A stretch of 41,026 bases of DNA. It comes from JBAXPV01 sp037132075. GTDB taxonomy: Bacteria > Bacteroidota > Bacteroidia > Bacteroidales > CAIXZF01. The notes beneath the pieces are model-generated. The model did no database searches and was not told where the DNA came from. It saw only the letters and a program-made list of their open reading frames with translations. The position numbers were made by a program, and so were the translations under genes. The stretch is from the NCBI GenBank assembly GCA_037132075.1, contig JBAXPV010000032.1, positions 1-41,026 on the forward strand, written 5' to 3'. Below are positions 22,410 to 31,536 of this stretch, one piece after another (positions within the stretch are counted from its first letter, which is position 1; every line of letters starts with the position of its first letter).

Positions 22410-25283
22410 TTACTGTACAATCAGCTTTGCAGTATTTTGAACTGTACCTGCCACAAATCTTACAAAATATGTTCCTTTTGCGAGCTGGTCAACAGCGAAA
22501 GTCTGAAGATGATCTCCAGGCGTTTGTGAGGCAATGCTTCTCTGCTCAATCATTCTGCCTGTAAAATCATACAATTCAATTTTTACAGAAGATTTGGTTT
22601 TAAGTGAATATTTCACCACTGCCTGGTCAATAGCAGGGTTTGGATAAACCTCAAGATTTGCATTAAGAGCAGTATGATTAGGATCTGGCTCATTGATCCC
22701 AACAAATTTTGAACATTTAAAAGCACCTCTGCCATGAGTGGCAGCATAAATCTGTCCATAATTGGTTACGGCAACACTATCAACTTCAGCAACGATAGGC
22801 CACCAGTTCATGCTTTGTTGTTTTAGCATGTATACGGGGATGATACCCATTCCGGTAATTTCCGGAACCCAGCTTGGTGTAGATGAGGTGAAATTTGTTG
22901 TTGAATAAATACCCATTTCAGTACCAATAACAGCTCTGTCAGCACTGTTCATCTCCATTAATGAAGCATAAACAGGCATTGCGGGCAGGTCACCTTGCTT
23001 ACTGGCAAAAACAGGCGTTGCAGCGAGTGCATTTGCTGAACCATAAACATAAGTTGTATTGCCATAATTACCAACAGTAACTATAACATTTCCGGGTAAA
23101 AGCGGGTTAACTGCAATAGATGTCACAGCCCTGTTGCCAAATATTTTAAGCGTATCCATCTTCACATTATTCACTGTCTCCGATACCCAGGAGTTAATAT
23201 TACTGATCCTTAACAAATAACCGTTTTGTGTTCCAACAAATAATGTGTTTCCATCATGAGTATATGCCATACACTGAACAGTATTGTTTATCAGAGAGAG
23301 CTTATACCAAACCGGGGTTGAAGAGAAATATAATCCGCTGTACAGCGCTTCTTTTGAAAACCAGACTGCACCATTGGTGCCAAGGAACGTTTTACTTTGA
23401 ACCCTATCCTGAATCATCACAGTATCTTTAGGGAAGAGGGTATGTCCGGTGATATTGCGTGTAAGGAAAGGATAACCGCCACTTTTACTTTTAATTTTAA
23501 AGCTTTCGTCGGCAGCGATAGTATCATGAACGATGTATTTAATAGAGTCAAGACTTGTAAGATCATTAAAGTTCTCCCATAAAAGCAAAGGGGTCACCAT
23601 AGATCCTGTAATTGCACTCATCGTTGAGGAGTAGTAACCAGCCATAGTGGAGCCATAATCAATTGAACGGCTTGAAGCGCCATTATTATCACTCACCAGC
23701 ATTACTTTTGGATTGATAAAAGATATGGCACTTTGACCACCAACCTCTGAACCAAAATTCCCCCTGCTTACCTGAGTCCCTGAAAAAGCAGTATTCCCGT
23801 TTTTGTCAATATACTGAGAACCTGCACCTTGTGTCCCAATTAGTATCTTGTCATCATGTGAAGCTGTGATCGTATAACACTGGGTAGTTGCATAATTCTT
23901 AATTTTCTGGTGGAAGGTCTGTGCCCCATCATAAGAAACTGAAACACCCCCGTCATTGCCAAAATAAATCAAACCTGCACTCGTTGCTGAAAAAACAATT
24001 GCATGTTGAGATGAATGTAGTGACAAAGGATACCAGGTTGGATAAGCTCCGGAAGAAATCTGTTCCCATGAGAAATAACCATTATCTACTTTCTTTCCTC
24101 TCCAAAGATCATAACCACCAAGAAGTACCTGGTCAGGGTCATTTGGATAAACAGCAATTGCGTTGGCATAAATACCTTTTCCGGAAGAAGTAAGATTACC
24201 AATATTGAAAACATTAAATGAAACCGAACCGCCAGGACCGATTACCTTCCAGGTTTGACCTTTGTCAACTGAACGGTAGATATTGTCAAGGTTTGAAGTA
24301 ACTCTTGCAACAGAAGCATACATGACATCAGCATTTGAAGGTGCAATGGCAAATTCAATCCTGCCAACGATTCCGGGAAGCGGCAGTTTGCTGGCAAGAC
24401 CAGTAGAATGGTTTACAAAATTATTGACATCACCACTCTCAGAGATAAAACATTTTGATCCGACGCAGGCAACAATGATTCCATTAGAACCAATTTTTAC
24501 ATCCATGGCATTCTCGGTAAGATCAGTGCCACTTGACTGTGCATAGGTCCAGGATCCGCCCTCATTATCAGAATATCGAAGTCCTTTATTCGTAGCAGCC
24601 CAAAGGCGACCATTTGCCCCTGATGCCAGATGGTTAACATATACCCAATCAGCAGTAGTGTCATTAGGTGTCACAGGTTGTGTTGAAGGAATCAGTGTAA
24701 AATTCTGACCATCGGTTGACTTATACATACCATGCCCGATCAATCCACCTTTACCTCTGCCGCCAACTTCCAGAAAACTCTCCCCTGTTCCGATATAAAT
24801 AGTTGTACCATCAACAGATTGTGTGATACAACTTACATTTAAAATAATATCAGTTCCTCCGGTTACCTGGGTTGCGTACCATGAACTCCCGCCATTGGAA
24901 GATTTCCATAAACCTCCGGTAACAGAGCCTGCGTAGATAAGATTGTTGTTTGCTTTATCGATAAGTACAGCCCTGGTGCGGCCTGCGACGTTATCAGGTC
25001 CCATCGTTGTCCAGTCAAGCCCCATGGCATTTCCACTTTTCAATTTATTTTTTTGTTCCGTTTTTTGACGGGCAGATAATTCATCTGCAGGATCAACTTT
25101 CCCGGTAAGCTGGTTATTCCTCAGAATACCAAGATATTCATCTACATTTTGTTGTTGAAAACCGGCAGTTTGCGTTTGAAAAGGATTTTCAGCAATTGTG
25201 CTTTGTGCAAAACTAAGAACAGGCAGGACGACAAGTCCGAAAAACAATGAAACAACGAATAACAGTAAGCGTTTGCTCTTCAT
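22410..25283 (-). CDS. Large secreted BNR/sortilin-like beta-propeller protein with T9SS type-A sorting domain
   Basis: The 957-residue protein has a signal peptide (MKSKRLLLFVVSLFFGLVVL onward to SFA). Repeated Asp-box-like segments follow, such as GGLWKSSNGGSSWYATQ, LRYSDNEGGSWTYAQSSG, NIYRSVDKGQTWKVIGPG and GVSVSYDGAQTFHQKI, which indicate one or two BNR/sortilin-type propellers. From about residue 875 a type-A T9SS sorting domain follows: LEVYPNPAIDQAVVKYSL, LYDFTGRMIEQR and LAKGTYFVRFVAG. It is expected at the cell surface or outside. Asp boxes are structural, so they do not prove sialidase activity, and no RIP/arginine triad was seen. A -7-like TACCTTTC lies upstream (about 25333-25340). 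Confidence 0.9.
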   Translation of the reverse strand: MKSKRLLLFVVSLFFGLVVLPVLSFAQSTIAENPFQTQTAGFQQQNVDEYLGILRNNQLTGKVDPADELSARQKTEQKNKLKSGNAMGLDWTTMGPDNVAGRTRAVLIDKANNNLIYAGSVTGGLWKSSNGGSSWYATQVTGGTDIILNVSCITQSVDGTTIYIGTGESFLEVGGRGKGGLIGHGMYKSTDGQNFTLIPSTQPVTPNDTTADWVYVNHLASGANGRLWAATNKGLRYSDNEGGSWTYAQSSGTDLTENAMDVKIGSNGIIVACVGSKCFISESGDVNNFVNHSTGLASKLPLPGIVGRIEFAIAPSNADVMYASVARVTSNLDNIYRSVDKGQTWKVIGPGGSVSFNVFNIGNLTSSGKGIYANAIAVYPNDPDQVLLGGYDLWRGKKVDNGYFSWEQISSGAYPTWYPLSLHSSQHAIVFSATSAGLIYFGNDGGVSVSYDGAQTFHQKIKNYATTQCYTITASHDDKILIGTQGAGSQYIDKNGNTAFSGTQVSRGNFGSEVGGQSAISFINPKVMLVSDNNGASSRSIDYGSTMAGYYSSTMSAITGSMVTPLLLWENFNDLTSLDSIKYIVHDTIAADESFKIKSKSGGYPFLTRNITGHTLFPKDTVMIQDRVQSKTFLGTNGAVWFSKEALYSGLYFSSTPVWYKLSLINNTVQCMAYTHDGNTLFVGTQNGYLLRISNINSWVSETVNNVKMDTLKIFGNRAVTSIAVNPLLPGNVIVTVGNYGNTTYVYGSANALAATPVFASKQGDLPAMPVYASLMEMNSADRAVIGTEMGIYSTTNFTSSTPSWVPEITGMGIIPVYMLKQQSMNWWPIVAEVDSVAVTNYGQIYAATHGRGAFKCSKFVGINEPDPNHTALNANLEVYPNPAIDQAVVKYSLKTKSSVKIELYDFTGRMIEQRSIASQTPGDHLQTFAVDQLAKGTYFVRFVAGTVQNTAKLIVQ

Positions 25284-25476
25284 AAGTAGTAGTATTTATG
25301 TAAGGATTAATTATTCAATAAAACAAGGCCGAAAGGTACAGCTTTTTTCAAAATCAACCACAAAGCCGGGAGAAAAATTTAAACACATTTATACAGGATC
25401 ACAAAAGAACGCATTGTGCTGGTATCAAACAGCTTGCAGACGATTAGCCGAAGATTTCCTGAGCCATATAATTGTA

Positions 25477-26472
25477 TTATTCAAATGGTTTTGACTTTTC
25501 GAAATCCGGTTTATAATGATAGGCACTTTCCAACTCCTGAACCCAGCCGCGGTCAAGCCCCAGACGCTCCATAATGGCAATAACTTCTGCATATTCATGA
25601 TATAATAACATCCGGCCAAACACAGGATGCTCACGAAATTTATGTGCAGGAAAGTACTGTGACATAACGGAAACCCAAACCCGGGGCGAAAGCTCATCCG
25701 CAATAAATTGCAACACATCGCGGCTATTTTCAATAGATCCGGGAAGTACCAGATGCCGGATTATCAATCCCGACAGCGCTTTGCCGTGGGCATCAAGCCG
25801 CAACTGAGTCCCTTTTTGACGGTACATCTCCCGAATCGCTTCCTTAGCAATCTCAGGATAGTTTTTTACGCCCGACAATTCACCTGAAAGCGTTGAATCC
25901 AAATATTTTAAATCTGGAAGCCACACATCAACCAAACCATCCATCTCCCTGATTACCTTTACCTTATCGTATGCATTGGTATTAAAAACCAGAACACAAT
26001 CCGGCCTTAATTTTCGGATCGATTTGGCAATGACTTTTACCTGCGGTATCACATGAGAAGGTGAAACAAAACCAAGCGCATGAACACCCTGATCAAGATA
26101 ATGCAATATTTCTTTAAGTAATGATTCAAGTGAAACATCATATCTATCTGTTTCACAATGATTATTGCTAATTTGATGATTCTGGCAAAACTGACATTGT
26201 AAATTGCAATGCGCAAAAAATATATTACAAATACCAACAACACCGCTTATTGCAGGTTCTTCGCCCAGATGCAGGCTAACCGAAGCTATCGGGAAAGATG
26301 CATCAGTTCTGCATATCCCAAGCTCTGAATTCAGCCTGTTTACGCCACAATTATGAGGACAACAGCGACAATTACTCAGTTCGAGCTGCATTTCTTCAAG
26401 CCATACTTTCAAATCATTCTTAATGCCTTCTATCACTGGGAAAAATATTAAATAATTGTTAAAAGGGCGCAA
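25477..26472 (-). CDS. Radical SAM protein, PflA-like (COG1313 type)
   Basis: The protein has an N-terminal cysteine cluster CRCCPHNCGVNRLNSELGIC, then a GEEPAISG segment. The radical SAM cluster motif CNLQCQFCQ follows at about residues 104-112, with downstream VDVWLPDLKYLD and RLDAHGKALSGL. The family is annotated as putative pyruvate-formate-lyase activating enzymes, but true substrates are mostly unknown and no glycyl radical enzyme is nearby. The start is uncertain: TTG 26472 (331 residues), GTG 26436, or ATG 26391 (304 residues). A -7 box at 26505-26512 fits the longest form. It is divergent from the PKD protein gene. Confidence 0.8.
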   Translation of the reverse strand: MRPFNNYLIFFPVIEGIKNDLKVWLEEMQLELSNCRCCPHNCGVNRLNSELGICRTDASFPIASVSLHLGEEPAISGVVGICNIFFAHCNLQCQFCQNHQISNNHCETDRYDVSLESLLKEILHYLDQGVHALGFVSPSHVIPQVKVIAKSIRKLRPDCVLVFNTNAYDKVKVIREMDGLVDVWLPDLKYLDSTLSGELSGVKNYPEIAKEAIREMYRQKGTQLRLDAHGKALSGLIIRHLVLPGSIENSRDVLQFIADELSPRVWVSVMSQYFPAHKFREHPVFGRMLLYHEYAEVIAIMERLGLDRGWVQELESAYHYKPDFEKSKPFE

Positions 26473-26504
26473 TTATCAAAACATATACCTACCTTAGCTG
26501 TCGG

Positions 26505-26512
26505 CAAATTTA
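26505..26512 (-). promoter_or_regulatory. -7 promoter box for the radical SAM gene
   Basis: The minus strand reads TAAATTTG, matching TAnnTTTG, 32 bases before the TTG at 26472. It helps choose between the possible starts but does not exclude the shorter ones. Confidence 0.5.
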
Positions 26513-26651
26513 GACAACACTGGGGTTTTTAAAAATTTATCGTTAATAACTCCTTAAAATTATTTTGCTTTTTGTTGGTTTTTAATATATTTTTGAAGCC
26601 TGCATAAGCATTGTATTGAATTTCATTAATTAATAATATAAATCCCTCATT

Positions 26652-27758
26652 ATGAAAAGGATTCTTACTGGTTTTTTGTTAGTCTTTCTTTTCCTTTCCC
26701 GGATATATGGACAACAAACTGCGGCAAATTTTGCATTTAATGTGGTCTGTAAAGGGGAAGTGACAACACTTACAAGCACCTCAACAGTACTTCCCGGTGA
26801 TTCAATTATTGACTATCGTTGGGACACAACCTGGAATGATGGTGTCCTTAATCCTGTCAGTGGGTTTGGACCTCAGGTAACGCTGCATTTCCCTGGTCCC
26901 GGTGTGTATAATATCGGCCTGAAGATCTATACCAAATTCAATTTGATGGAATCTATTTACAAACAAGTGGCTGTAAGCGATATTAAAGCTGACTTTTCTG
27001 ACGCCAGTTTCTGTTTGGGTAGTGAAACGCAATTCATCGACCTTTCCACTGTTGAGAATTCTACGATAACCTCTTGGCTATGGTCTTTTGGCGATGCGTA
27101 TTCCAGCAGCAACCAAAACCCAAAACATACTTACCTGAATTTCGGTACTTATAATGTGAATTTATTGGTTACAACAGTAAATGGTTGTACCAACCAAATA
27201 TCAAAAACTATTGTCATCAATGACCTTCCTCATTTTGACCTTCAATATTCTCTCACGCCTGTCGATGTGATCATGGGAGTTCCTCAGTTTTCTTTTTATG
27301 AAGACCAAAGCCTCACAGCTACCGTGAATACTGCAGAAACCGTCAGCAATATTACCTGGCTCCCAACCTGGGAAACTACACCGTCAATCAATATTCATCA
27401 AACAGGGAATTATTCTGTTCATTTGACCAACAACAACAATTGCTTGTCTACTCTGGATTTTGTTGTCACTGTTCTGGAAGATAAAAAAATGCAACCCATG
27501 CATGTCTTTACACCCAACAATGATGGGTTTGACGATGTTTTTAGAATTAAAAGATACTTACTTCCCGGCGACCGCTACCAGTTAACGGTTTATGATCGCT
27601 ATGGTCTTGAGGTTTACAGCAGCTCTGATTACCAAAATGACTGGAATGGTGAATATAAAGGATCAAAGGTTCCTGAAGGCCCCTACTATTATTATATTAA
27701 AGATAAAGACGGCCAAGAATTTAAAGGCCCGGTCAATGTGATCTATACAAAACAATAA
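26652..27758 (+). CDS. Secreted PKD-domain protein with T9SS type-B sorting domain
   Basis: The 368-residue protein has a signal peptide (MKRILTGFLLVFLFLSRIYG) and two PKD-like domains (about 22-108 and 112-190; the second has SWLWSFGDAYSSSNQNPKHT and FGTYNVNLLV). A third beta-rich segment precedes the C-terminal type-B (gliding-motility/CHU_C-like) sorting domain from about residue 282: VFTPNNDGFDDVFRI, YDRYGLEVYSS, DWNGEYKGSKVPEG and YYYYIKDKDG. Type-B cargo such as SprB needs a PorP/SprF-type partner, and exactly such a gene follows 39 bases downstream. It is small for a type-B cargo protein and could be an adhesin or a shuttle-associated component. Confidence 0.9.
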   Translation: MKRILTGFLLVFLFLSRIYGQQTAANFAFNVVCKGEVTTLTSTSTVLPGDSIIDYRWDTTWNDGVLNPVSGFGPQVTLHFPGPGVYNIGLKIYTKFNLMESIYKQVAVSDIKADFSDASFCLGSETQFIDLSTVENSTITSWLWSFGDAYSSSNQNPKHTYLNFGTYNVNLLVTTVNGCTNQISKTIVINDLPHFDLQYSLTPVDVIMGVPQFSFYEDQSLTATVNTAETVSNITWLPTWETTPSINIHQTGNYSVHLTNNNNCLSTLDFVVTVLEDKKMQPMHVFTPNNDGFDDVFRIKRYLLPGDRYQLTVYDRYGLEVYSSSDYQNDWNGEYKGSKVPEGPYYYYIKDKDGQEFKGPVNVIYTKQ

Positions 27759-27797
27759 GCCAGATTCACATTTCTTAACCACCCAAAACCGAGACCA

Positions 27798-29240
27798 ATG
27801 AAAAAAATATATACACTAATTCTCCTGGCTGTCTTTGGACTTTGTAACCTGGCACAGGCACAACAGTTTCCTTATTATTATCAGTACCTGATGAACAAAT
27901 ATTCCTTATCACCTGCTTATGGCGGTATGTACGGAATCACTGAAGGCTACCTTGGATACAGGCATAATCTGGTTAATGTGGATTACGGCCCAAGAACATT
28001 AATGTTCAACATCAATACACCTGTTGGCAAAAAATCAGGTGTCGGGATTAGTATCATGAATGACAAAGCCGATATCTTTAGCAACCTCTACGCTTCCGGA
28101 AGTTATGCTTATCACCTGATGGTTGCAAAAGATCATTATGTCGATTTTGGTGTCACTGCAGGATTCCTCCAAAAAAGAGTTGATCTTTCCGGTGCCCTTG
28201 ACAATCCGCTGGTTGATCCCAATGATCCTCTGTGGCAGGGAAAGAACAAAATCAATTCAACCTCATTGGAATTCGGAGCAGGCCTGATGTATCGCTGGAA
28301 AACACTCAATGTCGGCTTCTCAATTCCATCTTTCTATGAAGTCAGTTCTGGTATCTATGAGTTTAAAATGCAAATCAATCCTTATATCTCTTATGACTTC
28401 AAACTCGACACAAACTGGAACCTCGAACCCAGCGTAGTTATTCGCACTGTTCCAGGAGCTCCACTTAGTTTTGATGTCAATGCCTATTTTCGCTACAAAG
28501 AAAAAATCTGGTTTGGCCCAACTTTTCGTTCTAACATGATTGCCGGAATCAGTGTCGGTGGCGAAGTCGCAAAGAATGTTGTAATGCTTTACACTTATGA
28601 CTTTGCAGTTCCATTTAGTGATTATAAAGGCGTGATCGGCGGCAACTACGGCGGACATGAAATCACAGTTGGCTATCGTTTTGGCAACCGGAATGGTAAG
28701 AAAAAAGAAAAACTTGCTACCTCTGCTCAAGTAGATACCCTTGCCAAAAAGAATGATGATCTGAATAAACAAGTCAAAGCTCTCGCAGATAGCCTTGCTA
28801 AAATCAAACAATATAAGGATCCAAATCCTGCAATTAAGGACCTGGAAAACCAGATTAACCTGCTGAACAAGAAAATCCTTGAAACAACTGGTACCGATAA
28901 AGACATCGCCAGAATTGCAAAAACCGTTTATTTCGTCACCGGTAGCGACCAACTCACCGACTATTCTAAAGGCAAACTGGACGAGCTTGTTGACATCATG
29001 AAGAAATATCCGACATTCAGACTAACCATTGAAGGTTTTACAGATAACGTTGGAAGTGCTTCTTCAAACCAAACGCTATCTGACAAAAGAGCCCATAGCG
29101 TAGGCACTTACCTGATCGGCAAAGGAATCGACTCCAAACGCTTTACTACCGCTGGTTTTGGGGAAACAAGGCCTGTTGATACAAACGATACGAAAGCCGG
29201 AAGACAAAATAACCGTCGTACGGAAATTAAGGCGTACTAA
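27798..29240 (+). CDS. PorP/SprF-family outer-membrane protein fused to an OmpA-like domain
   Basis: This 480-residue protein has a signal peptide (residues 1-21, to AQA). A PorP/SprF barrel follows (about 22-300), opening with the typical FPYYYQYLMNKYSLSPAYGG and including VGISIMNDKADIFS, FGAGLMYRW and GGHEITVGYRFG. Next comes a Lys/Asp-rich coiled-coil linker (about 305-370, LAKKNDDLNKQVKALADSLA). The C-terminal OmpA/MotB peptidoglycan-binding domain (about 375-480) has IEGFTDNVGSASSNQTLSDK and the closing GRQNNRRTEI. It should sit in the outer membrane and tether to the cell wall. It is paired with the type-B T9SS cargo upstream, and a strong terminator follows, so the two form an operon. 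Confidence 0.9.
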   Translation: MKKIYTLILLAVFGLCNLAQAQQFPYYYQYLMNKYSLSPAYGGMYGITEGYLGYRHNLVNVDYGPRTLMFNINTPVGKKSGVGISIMNDKADIFSNLYASGSYAYHLMVAKDHYVDFGVTAGFLQKRVDLSGALDNPLVDPNDPLWQGKNKINSTSLEFGAGLMYRWKTLNVGFSIPSFYEVSSGIYEFKMQINPYISYDFKLDTNWNLEPSVVIRTVPGAPLSFDVNAYFRYKEKIWFGPTFRSNMIAGISVGGEVAKNVVMLYTYDFAVPFSDYKGVIGGNYGGHEITVGYRFGNRNGKKKEKLATSAQVDTLAKKNDDLNKQVKALADSLAKIKQYKDPNPAIKDLENQINLLNKKILETTGTDKDIARIAKTVYFVTGSDQLTDYSKGKLDELVDIMKKYPTFRLTIEGFTDNVGSASSNQTLSDKRAHSVGTYLIGKGIDSKRFTTAGFGETRPVDTNDTKAGRQNNRRTEIKAY

Positions 29241-29256
29241 GAAATAAATGAATTTT

Positions 29257-29293
29257 AAAAAGCCGTCTTGCCTTTGGGTGGGACGGCTTTTTT
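29257..29293 (+). terminator. Intrinsic terminator of the PKD/PorP-OmpA operon
   Basis: AAAAAGCCGTC, a 14-base loop and GACGGCTTTTTT form a stem followed by a T run, 17 bases after the stop codon. Confidence 0.85.
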
Positions 29294-29337
29294 GTGCGCA
29301 TTGATTCGTGTGCAGAATGTGCACGTGTGCGCATCAC

Positions 29338-29376
29338 AAAAAAAGAGCAGTTACTGGTGTAACTGCTCTTTTTTTT
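29338..29376. terminator. Terminator behind tRNA-Arg, symmetric
   Basis: AAAAAAAGAGCAGTTAC, loop TGGT and GTAACTGCTCTTTTTTTT form a perfect stem with A and T runs on both sides. It begins one base from the tRNA-Arg 3' end, so its main client is that minus-strand tRNA, though it would also stop plus-strand read-through. Confidence 0.9.
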
Positions 29377-29377
29377 G

Positions 29378-29451
29378 TGAACCCGAAGGGACTCGAACCC
29401 CTAACCTTCTGATCCGTAGTCAGATGCACTATCCAATTATGCTACGGGTCC
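29378..29451 (-). tRNA. tRNA-Arg (anticodon ACG)
   Basis: On the minus strand the acceptor GGACCCG pairs with CGGGTTC (one G-U), with discriminator A and no encoded CCA. The anticodon arm TCTGA-CTACGGA-TCAGA gives anticodon ACG, normally edited to ICG by TadA to read CGU, CGC and CGA. The T arm is GGGGTTCGAGTCCC. It differs from the tRNA-Ser genes here, which encode CCA. Confidence 0.95.
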
Positions 29452-29465
29452 ATTATATTTGCGTG

Positions 29466-29473
29466 CAAAGGTA
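29466..29473 (-). promoter_or_regulatory. -7 promoter box for tRNA-Arg
   Basis: The minus strand reads TACCTTTG, matching TAnnTTTG, 14 bases before the tRNA 5' end. This would give a short 5' leader removed by RNase P. Confidence 0.6.
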
Positions 29474-29517
29474 AACAAAGTCCCGGGATTATCATGCATT
29501 TCCCCTGCAATTTTGTC

Positions 29518-29525
29518 TATCTTTG
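29518..29525 (+). promoter_or_regulatory. -7 promoter box for the outer-membrane protein gene
   Basis: TATCTTTG matches TAnnTTTG, 27 bases before the GTG start at 29553. Confidence 0.5.
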
Positions 29526-29552
29526 CCTTATTACTAAGCTTTTCTATCTATT

Positions 29553-30419
29553 GTGATTAAAATCATCCGTCAATCTTTGCTGGTTTTGCTCGTTATTACA
29601 TGCTTCTTTCCTTTGGAGACCAAGGCACAAATAACTGATACCTCTTCAGCAGGATGGTTTATCTATGGAATTAATATGGGGTTTTATTTTCCTGACAACA
29701 AACCTGCAAAATTCTATGACGGCTCTCCTCAGAACTCAAATAACCTAAACTACATCATTAACAATTACTATTATAGGCAGCAAATCGAACAAGAACTGGG
29801 TTATGCTCTTGATACCACGAATCCATACACCCTGCCTGGTAATTTGAAGTACAAACCAACCTATTCGATAGGGTTCTATTTTAAAATTACAAACAGCAAA
29901 ACCAGTGGGTGGTTCATGAACTTCAATTACTCCAAAATGGTCGCAAAAGATATTGCTTTTGTAAACCTTGACCTGCCTAATACTTCTTTTAATCCGCGCT
30001 ATCGGGAATGCCCGATTGTCGCGAAAGAAAGCCGCTATATCATGGACATCGGTTATTCCAAGACTTTTAAGCTAAAGAAGAGCAAAAGTGGGAATTCCCT
30101 TTTCATTGAATATGGGATCAACCTTACGAATGTAAAGGTAATCAGCCATGAGATTCAGATTGGGAATACAATATATAATATGGTAAACCAATATGGAAAC
30201 CAAGGGTATATACCAGGAACTACCACACAAAGTGGTCAGTTGGTCCAGGGAGGCGTTGGACTCGGCCTTTTTGCAAGCGGAGGTGTCATGTTGAAATTCA
30301 ATGAAGTAATTTCTGTAAACCCTGGAGTCACCCTGTACTTCCACCACATTAACCTGGGAACCTGGGACGCACTGCGCCCCTCCGCGAACATCTTCGTCCG
30401 CCTGATCATGCCGTTCTGA
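29553..30419 (+). CDS. Predicted outer-membrane protein, unknown function
   Basis: The 288-residue protein has a signal peptide (MIKIIRQSLLVLLVITCFFP to about KAQ). Strands with alternating aromatic residues follow, such as YSIGFYFKITN, GWFMNFNYSKM, YIMDIGYSKTFKL, LFIEYGINLTNV, GVGLGLFASGGVMLKF and VNPGVTLYFHHINLG. It ends in VRLIMPF with a terminal phenylalanine, as expected for a barrel inserted by the Bam complex. The start is GTG 29553, placed by the signal peptide and the -7 box. No family was recognised. It stands alone, convergent with floA across a long inverted repeat. Confidence 0.7.
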   Translation: MIKIIRQSLLVLLVITCFFPLETKAQITDTSSAGWFIYGINMGFYFPDNKPAKFYDGSPQNSNNLNYIINNYYYRQQIEQELGYALDTTNPYTLPGNLKYKPTYSIGFYFKITNSKTSGWFMNFNYSKMVAKDIAFVNLDLPNTSFNPRYRECPIVAKESRYIMDIGYSKTFKLKKSKSGNSLFIEYGINLTNVKVISHEIQIGNTIYNMVNQYGNQGYIPGTTTQSGQLVQGGVGLGLFASGGVMLKFNEVISVNPGVTLYFHHINLGTWDALRPSANIFVRLIMPF

Positions 30420-30431
30420 TTCCTTTTTTAA

Positions 30432-30543
30432 AGCAAGATATTAGAAGCAAGAAACACCCGGTGAAAGGAGAAGTATAAGTCTGGGAACTTCAAACTTCTC
30501 CTTTCACCAGGTGCTTCTTATATCTTCCTTCTTACTTCTTGCT
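30432..30543. repeat. Long imperfect inverted repeat between convergent genes
   Basis: The core is a 20-bp stem with one mismatch (30455-30474 with 30494-30513, reading CACCCGGTGAAAGGAGAAGT on the left) and a 19-base loop. Purine-rich outer arms beginning AGCAAGA on the left and ending TCTTGCT on the right extend the stem imperfectly, and the right arm runs into the last codons of floA. It probably terminates transcription from both sides, but the stem is longer than a normal terminator and no clear T run follows, so it may be a dispersed palindromic repeat. Confidence 0.65.
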
Positions 30544-31536
30544 ATGATCGCCTGCGTCGTCCTTTAGTTTACCGGAAGGCCTGGCAATAGAATCACGCAT
30601 TCCCGTATCGGCTTTGATATTTTCCATCTTGTAGTAATCCATAATTCCGAGATTACCCAAACGGAAAGCTTCAGCAATTGCCTGCGGCACTAAAGCCTCA
30701 GCTTCTATCACTTTCGCACGGGCCTCTTGAGCCTTGGCTTTCATTTCTTGTTCAAGAGCAACAGCCATAGCACGGCGCTCTTCGGCTTTGGCCTGTGCAA
30801 TATTTTTATCGGCCAATGCCTGGTCCATCTGAAGTTGCGCCCCAATATTCTTTCCAACATCAATATCTGCAATGTCTATTGACAAAATCTCGAATGCTGT
30901 GCCTGAATCAAGTCCCTTTGCAAGAACTACTTTGGAAATAGAATCCGGGTTTTCAAGAACGGATTTATGTGAAAGTGCTGAACCAATAGCAGTTACAATA
31001 CCTTCCCCTACCCTGGCTAAAACAGTCTCTTCTCCGGCACCACCAACCAGCTGTTTAATGCTCGCACGGACTGTTACCCTTGCCTTGGTGATCAACTGGA
31101 TACCATCTTTGGCCACAGCAGTGACAGGTGGGGTGTTTAAAACCCGAGGATTTACTGACATTTGTACAGCCTCAAAAACATCACGACCGGCAAGGTCGAT
31201 GGCTGTAGCAGACTTAAAGTCAAGCGGAATATTGGCTTTATCTGCGGAAATCAAAGCATTTACGACTGACTTCACCCGTCCACCCGCTAAGAAATGCGCT
31301 TCAAGTTCATTCCGGCTTAGTTGTATTCCTGCTTTTGTGGCAGCGATGAGATTATAGACAATAATCGCCGGGGGTACTTTTCGCCAACGCATCAGGATCA
31401 GCTGTAACAAAGAGATTCTGACTCCTGAAACCAGGGCGTTGAACCACAGGCCGACAGGAATTAAATAAAAAATGAGCCAAAGCCCAAAAAGACAGCCAAA
31501 ACCGATGGCAATTACAACGATGGCATTAGATTCCAT
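30532..31536 (-). CDS. floA: Flotillin-like protein FloA (SPFH family)
   Basis: The 334-residue protein has a hydrophobic N-terminal hairpin (about residues 5-50), then an SPFH domain with DVFEAVQMSVNPRVLNTPPV, AKDGIQLITKARVTVRA and GGAGEETVLARVGEGIVTAI. A long Ala/Glu/Lys-rich coiled coil (KNIAQAKAEERRAMAVALEQ onward) and a polar tail follow. FloA proteins scaffold membrane microdomains at the inner membrane. The start overlaps the end of nfeD by 11 bases, so the two are coupled; NfeD partners are known for flotillin-type proteins. Confidence 0.95.
   Translation of the reverse strand: MESNAIVVIAIGFGCLFGLWLIFYLIPVGLWFNALVSGVRISLLQLILMRWRKVPPAIIVYNLIAATKAGIQLSRNELEAHFLAGGRVKSVVNALISADKANIPLDFKSATAIDLAGRDVFEAVQMSVNPRVLNTPPVTAVAKDGIQLITKARVTVRASIKQLVGGAGEETVLARVGEGIVTAIGSALSHKSVLENPDSISKVVLAKGLDSGTAFEILSIDIADIDVGKNIGAQLQMDQALADKNIAQAKAEERRAMAVALEQEMKAKAQEARAKVIEAEALVPQAIAEAFRLGNLGIMDYYKMENIKADTGMRDSIARPSGKLKDDAGDHSKK

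Noticed and set aside
22410..25283. Sialidase.
   Set aside because: The Asp-box-like repeats are structural, and no RIP motif or arginine triad was seen, so only a propeller fold is claimed.
28320..28952. A 210-residue frame antisense to the PorP-OmpA gene.
   Set aside because: It lies wholly inside a well-supported gene and has no domain or promoter of its own.
30872..31357. A 161-residue frame antisense to floA.
   Set aside because: It mirrors the coding strand of a clear SPFH gene and shows no protein-family features.
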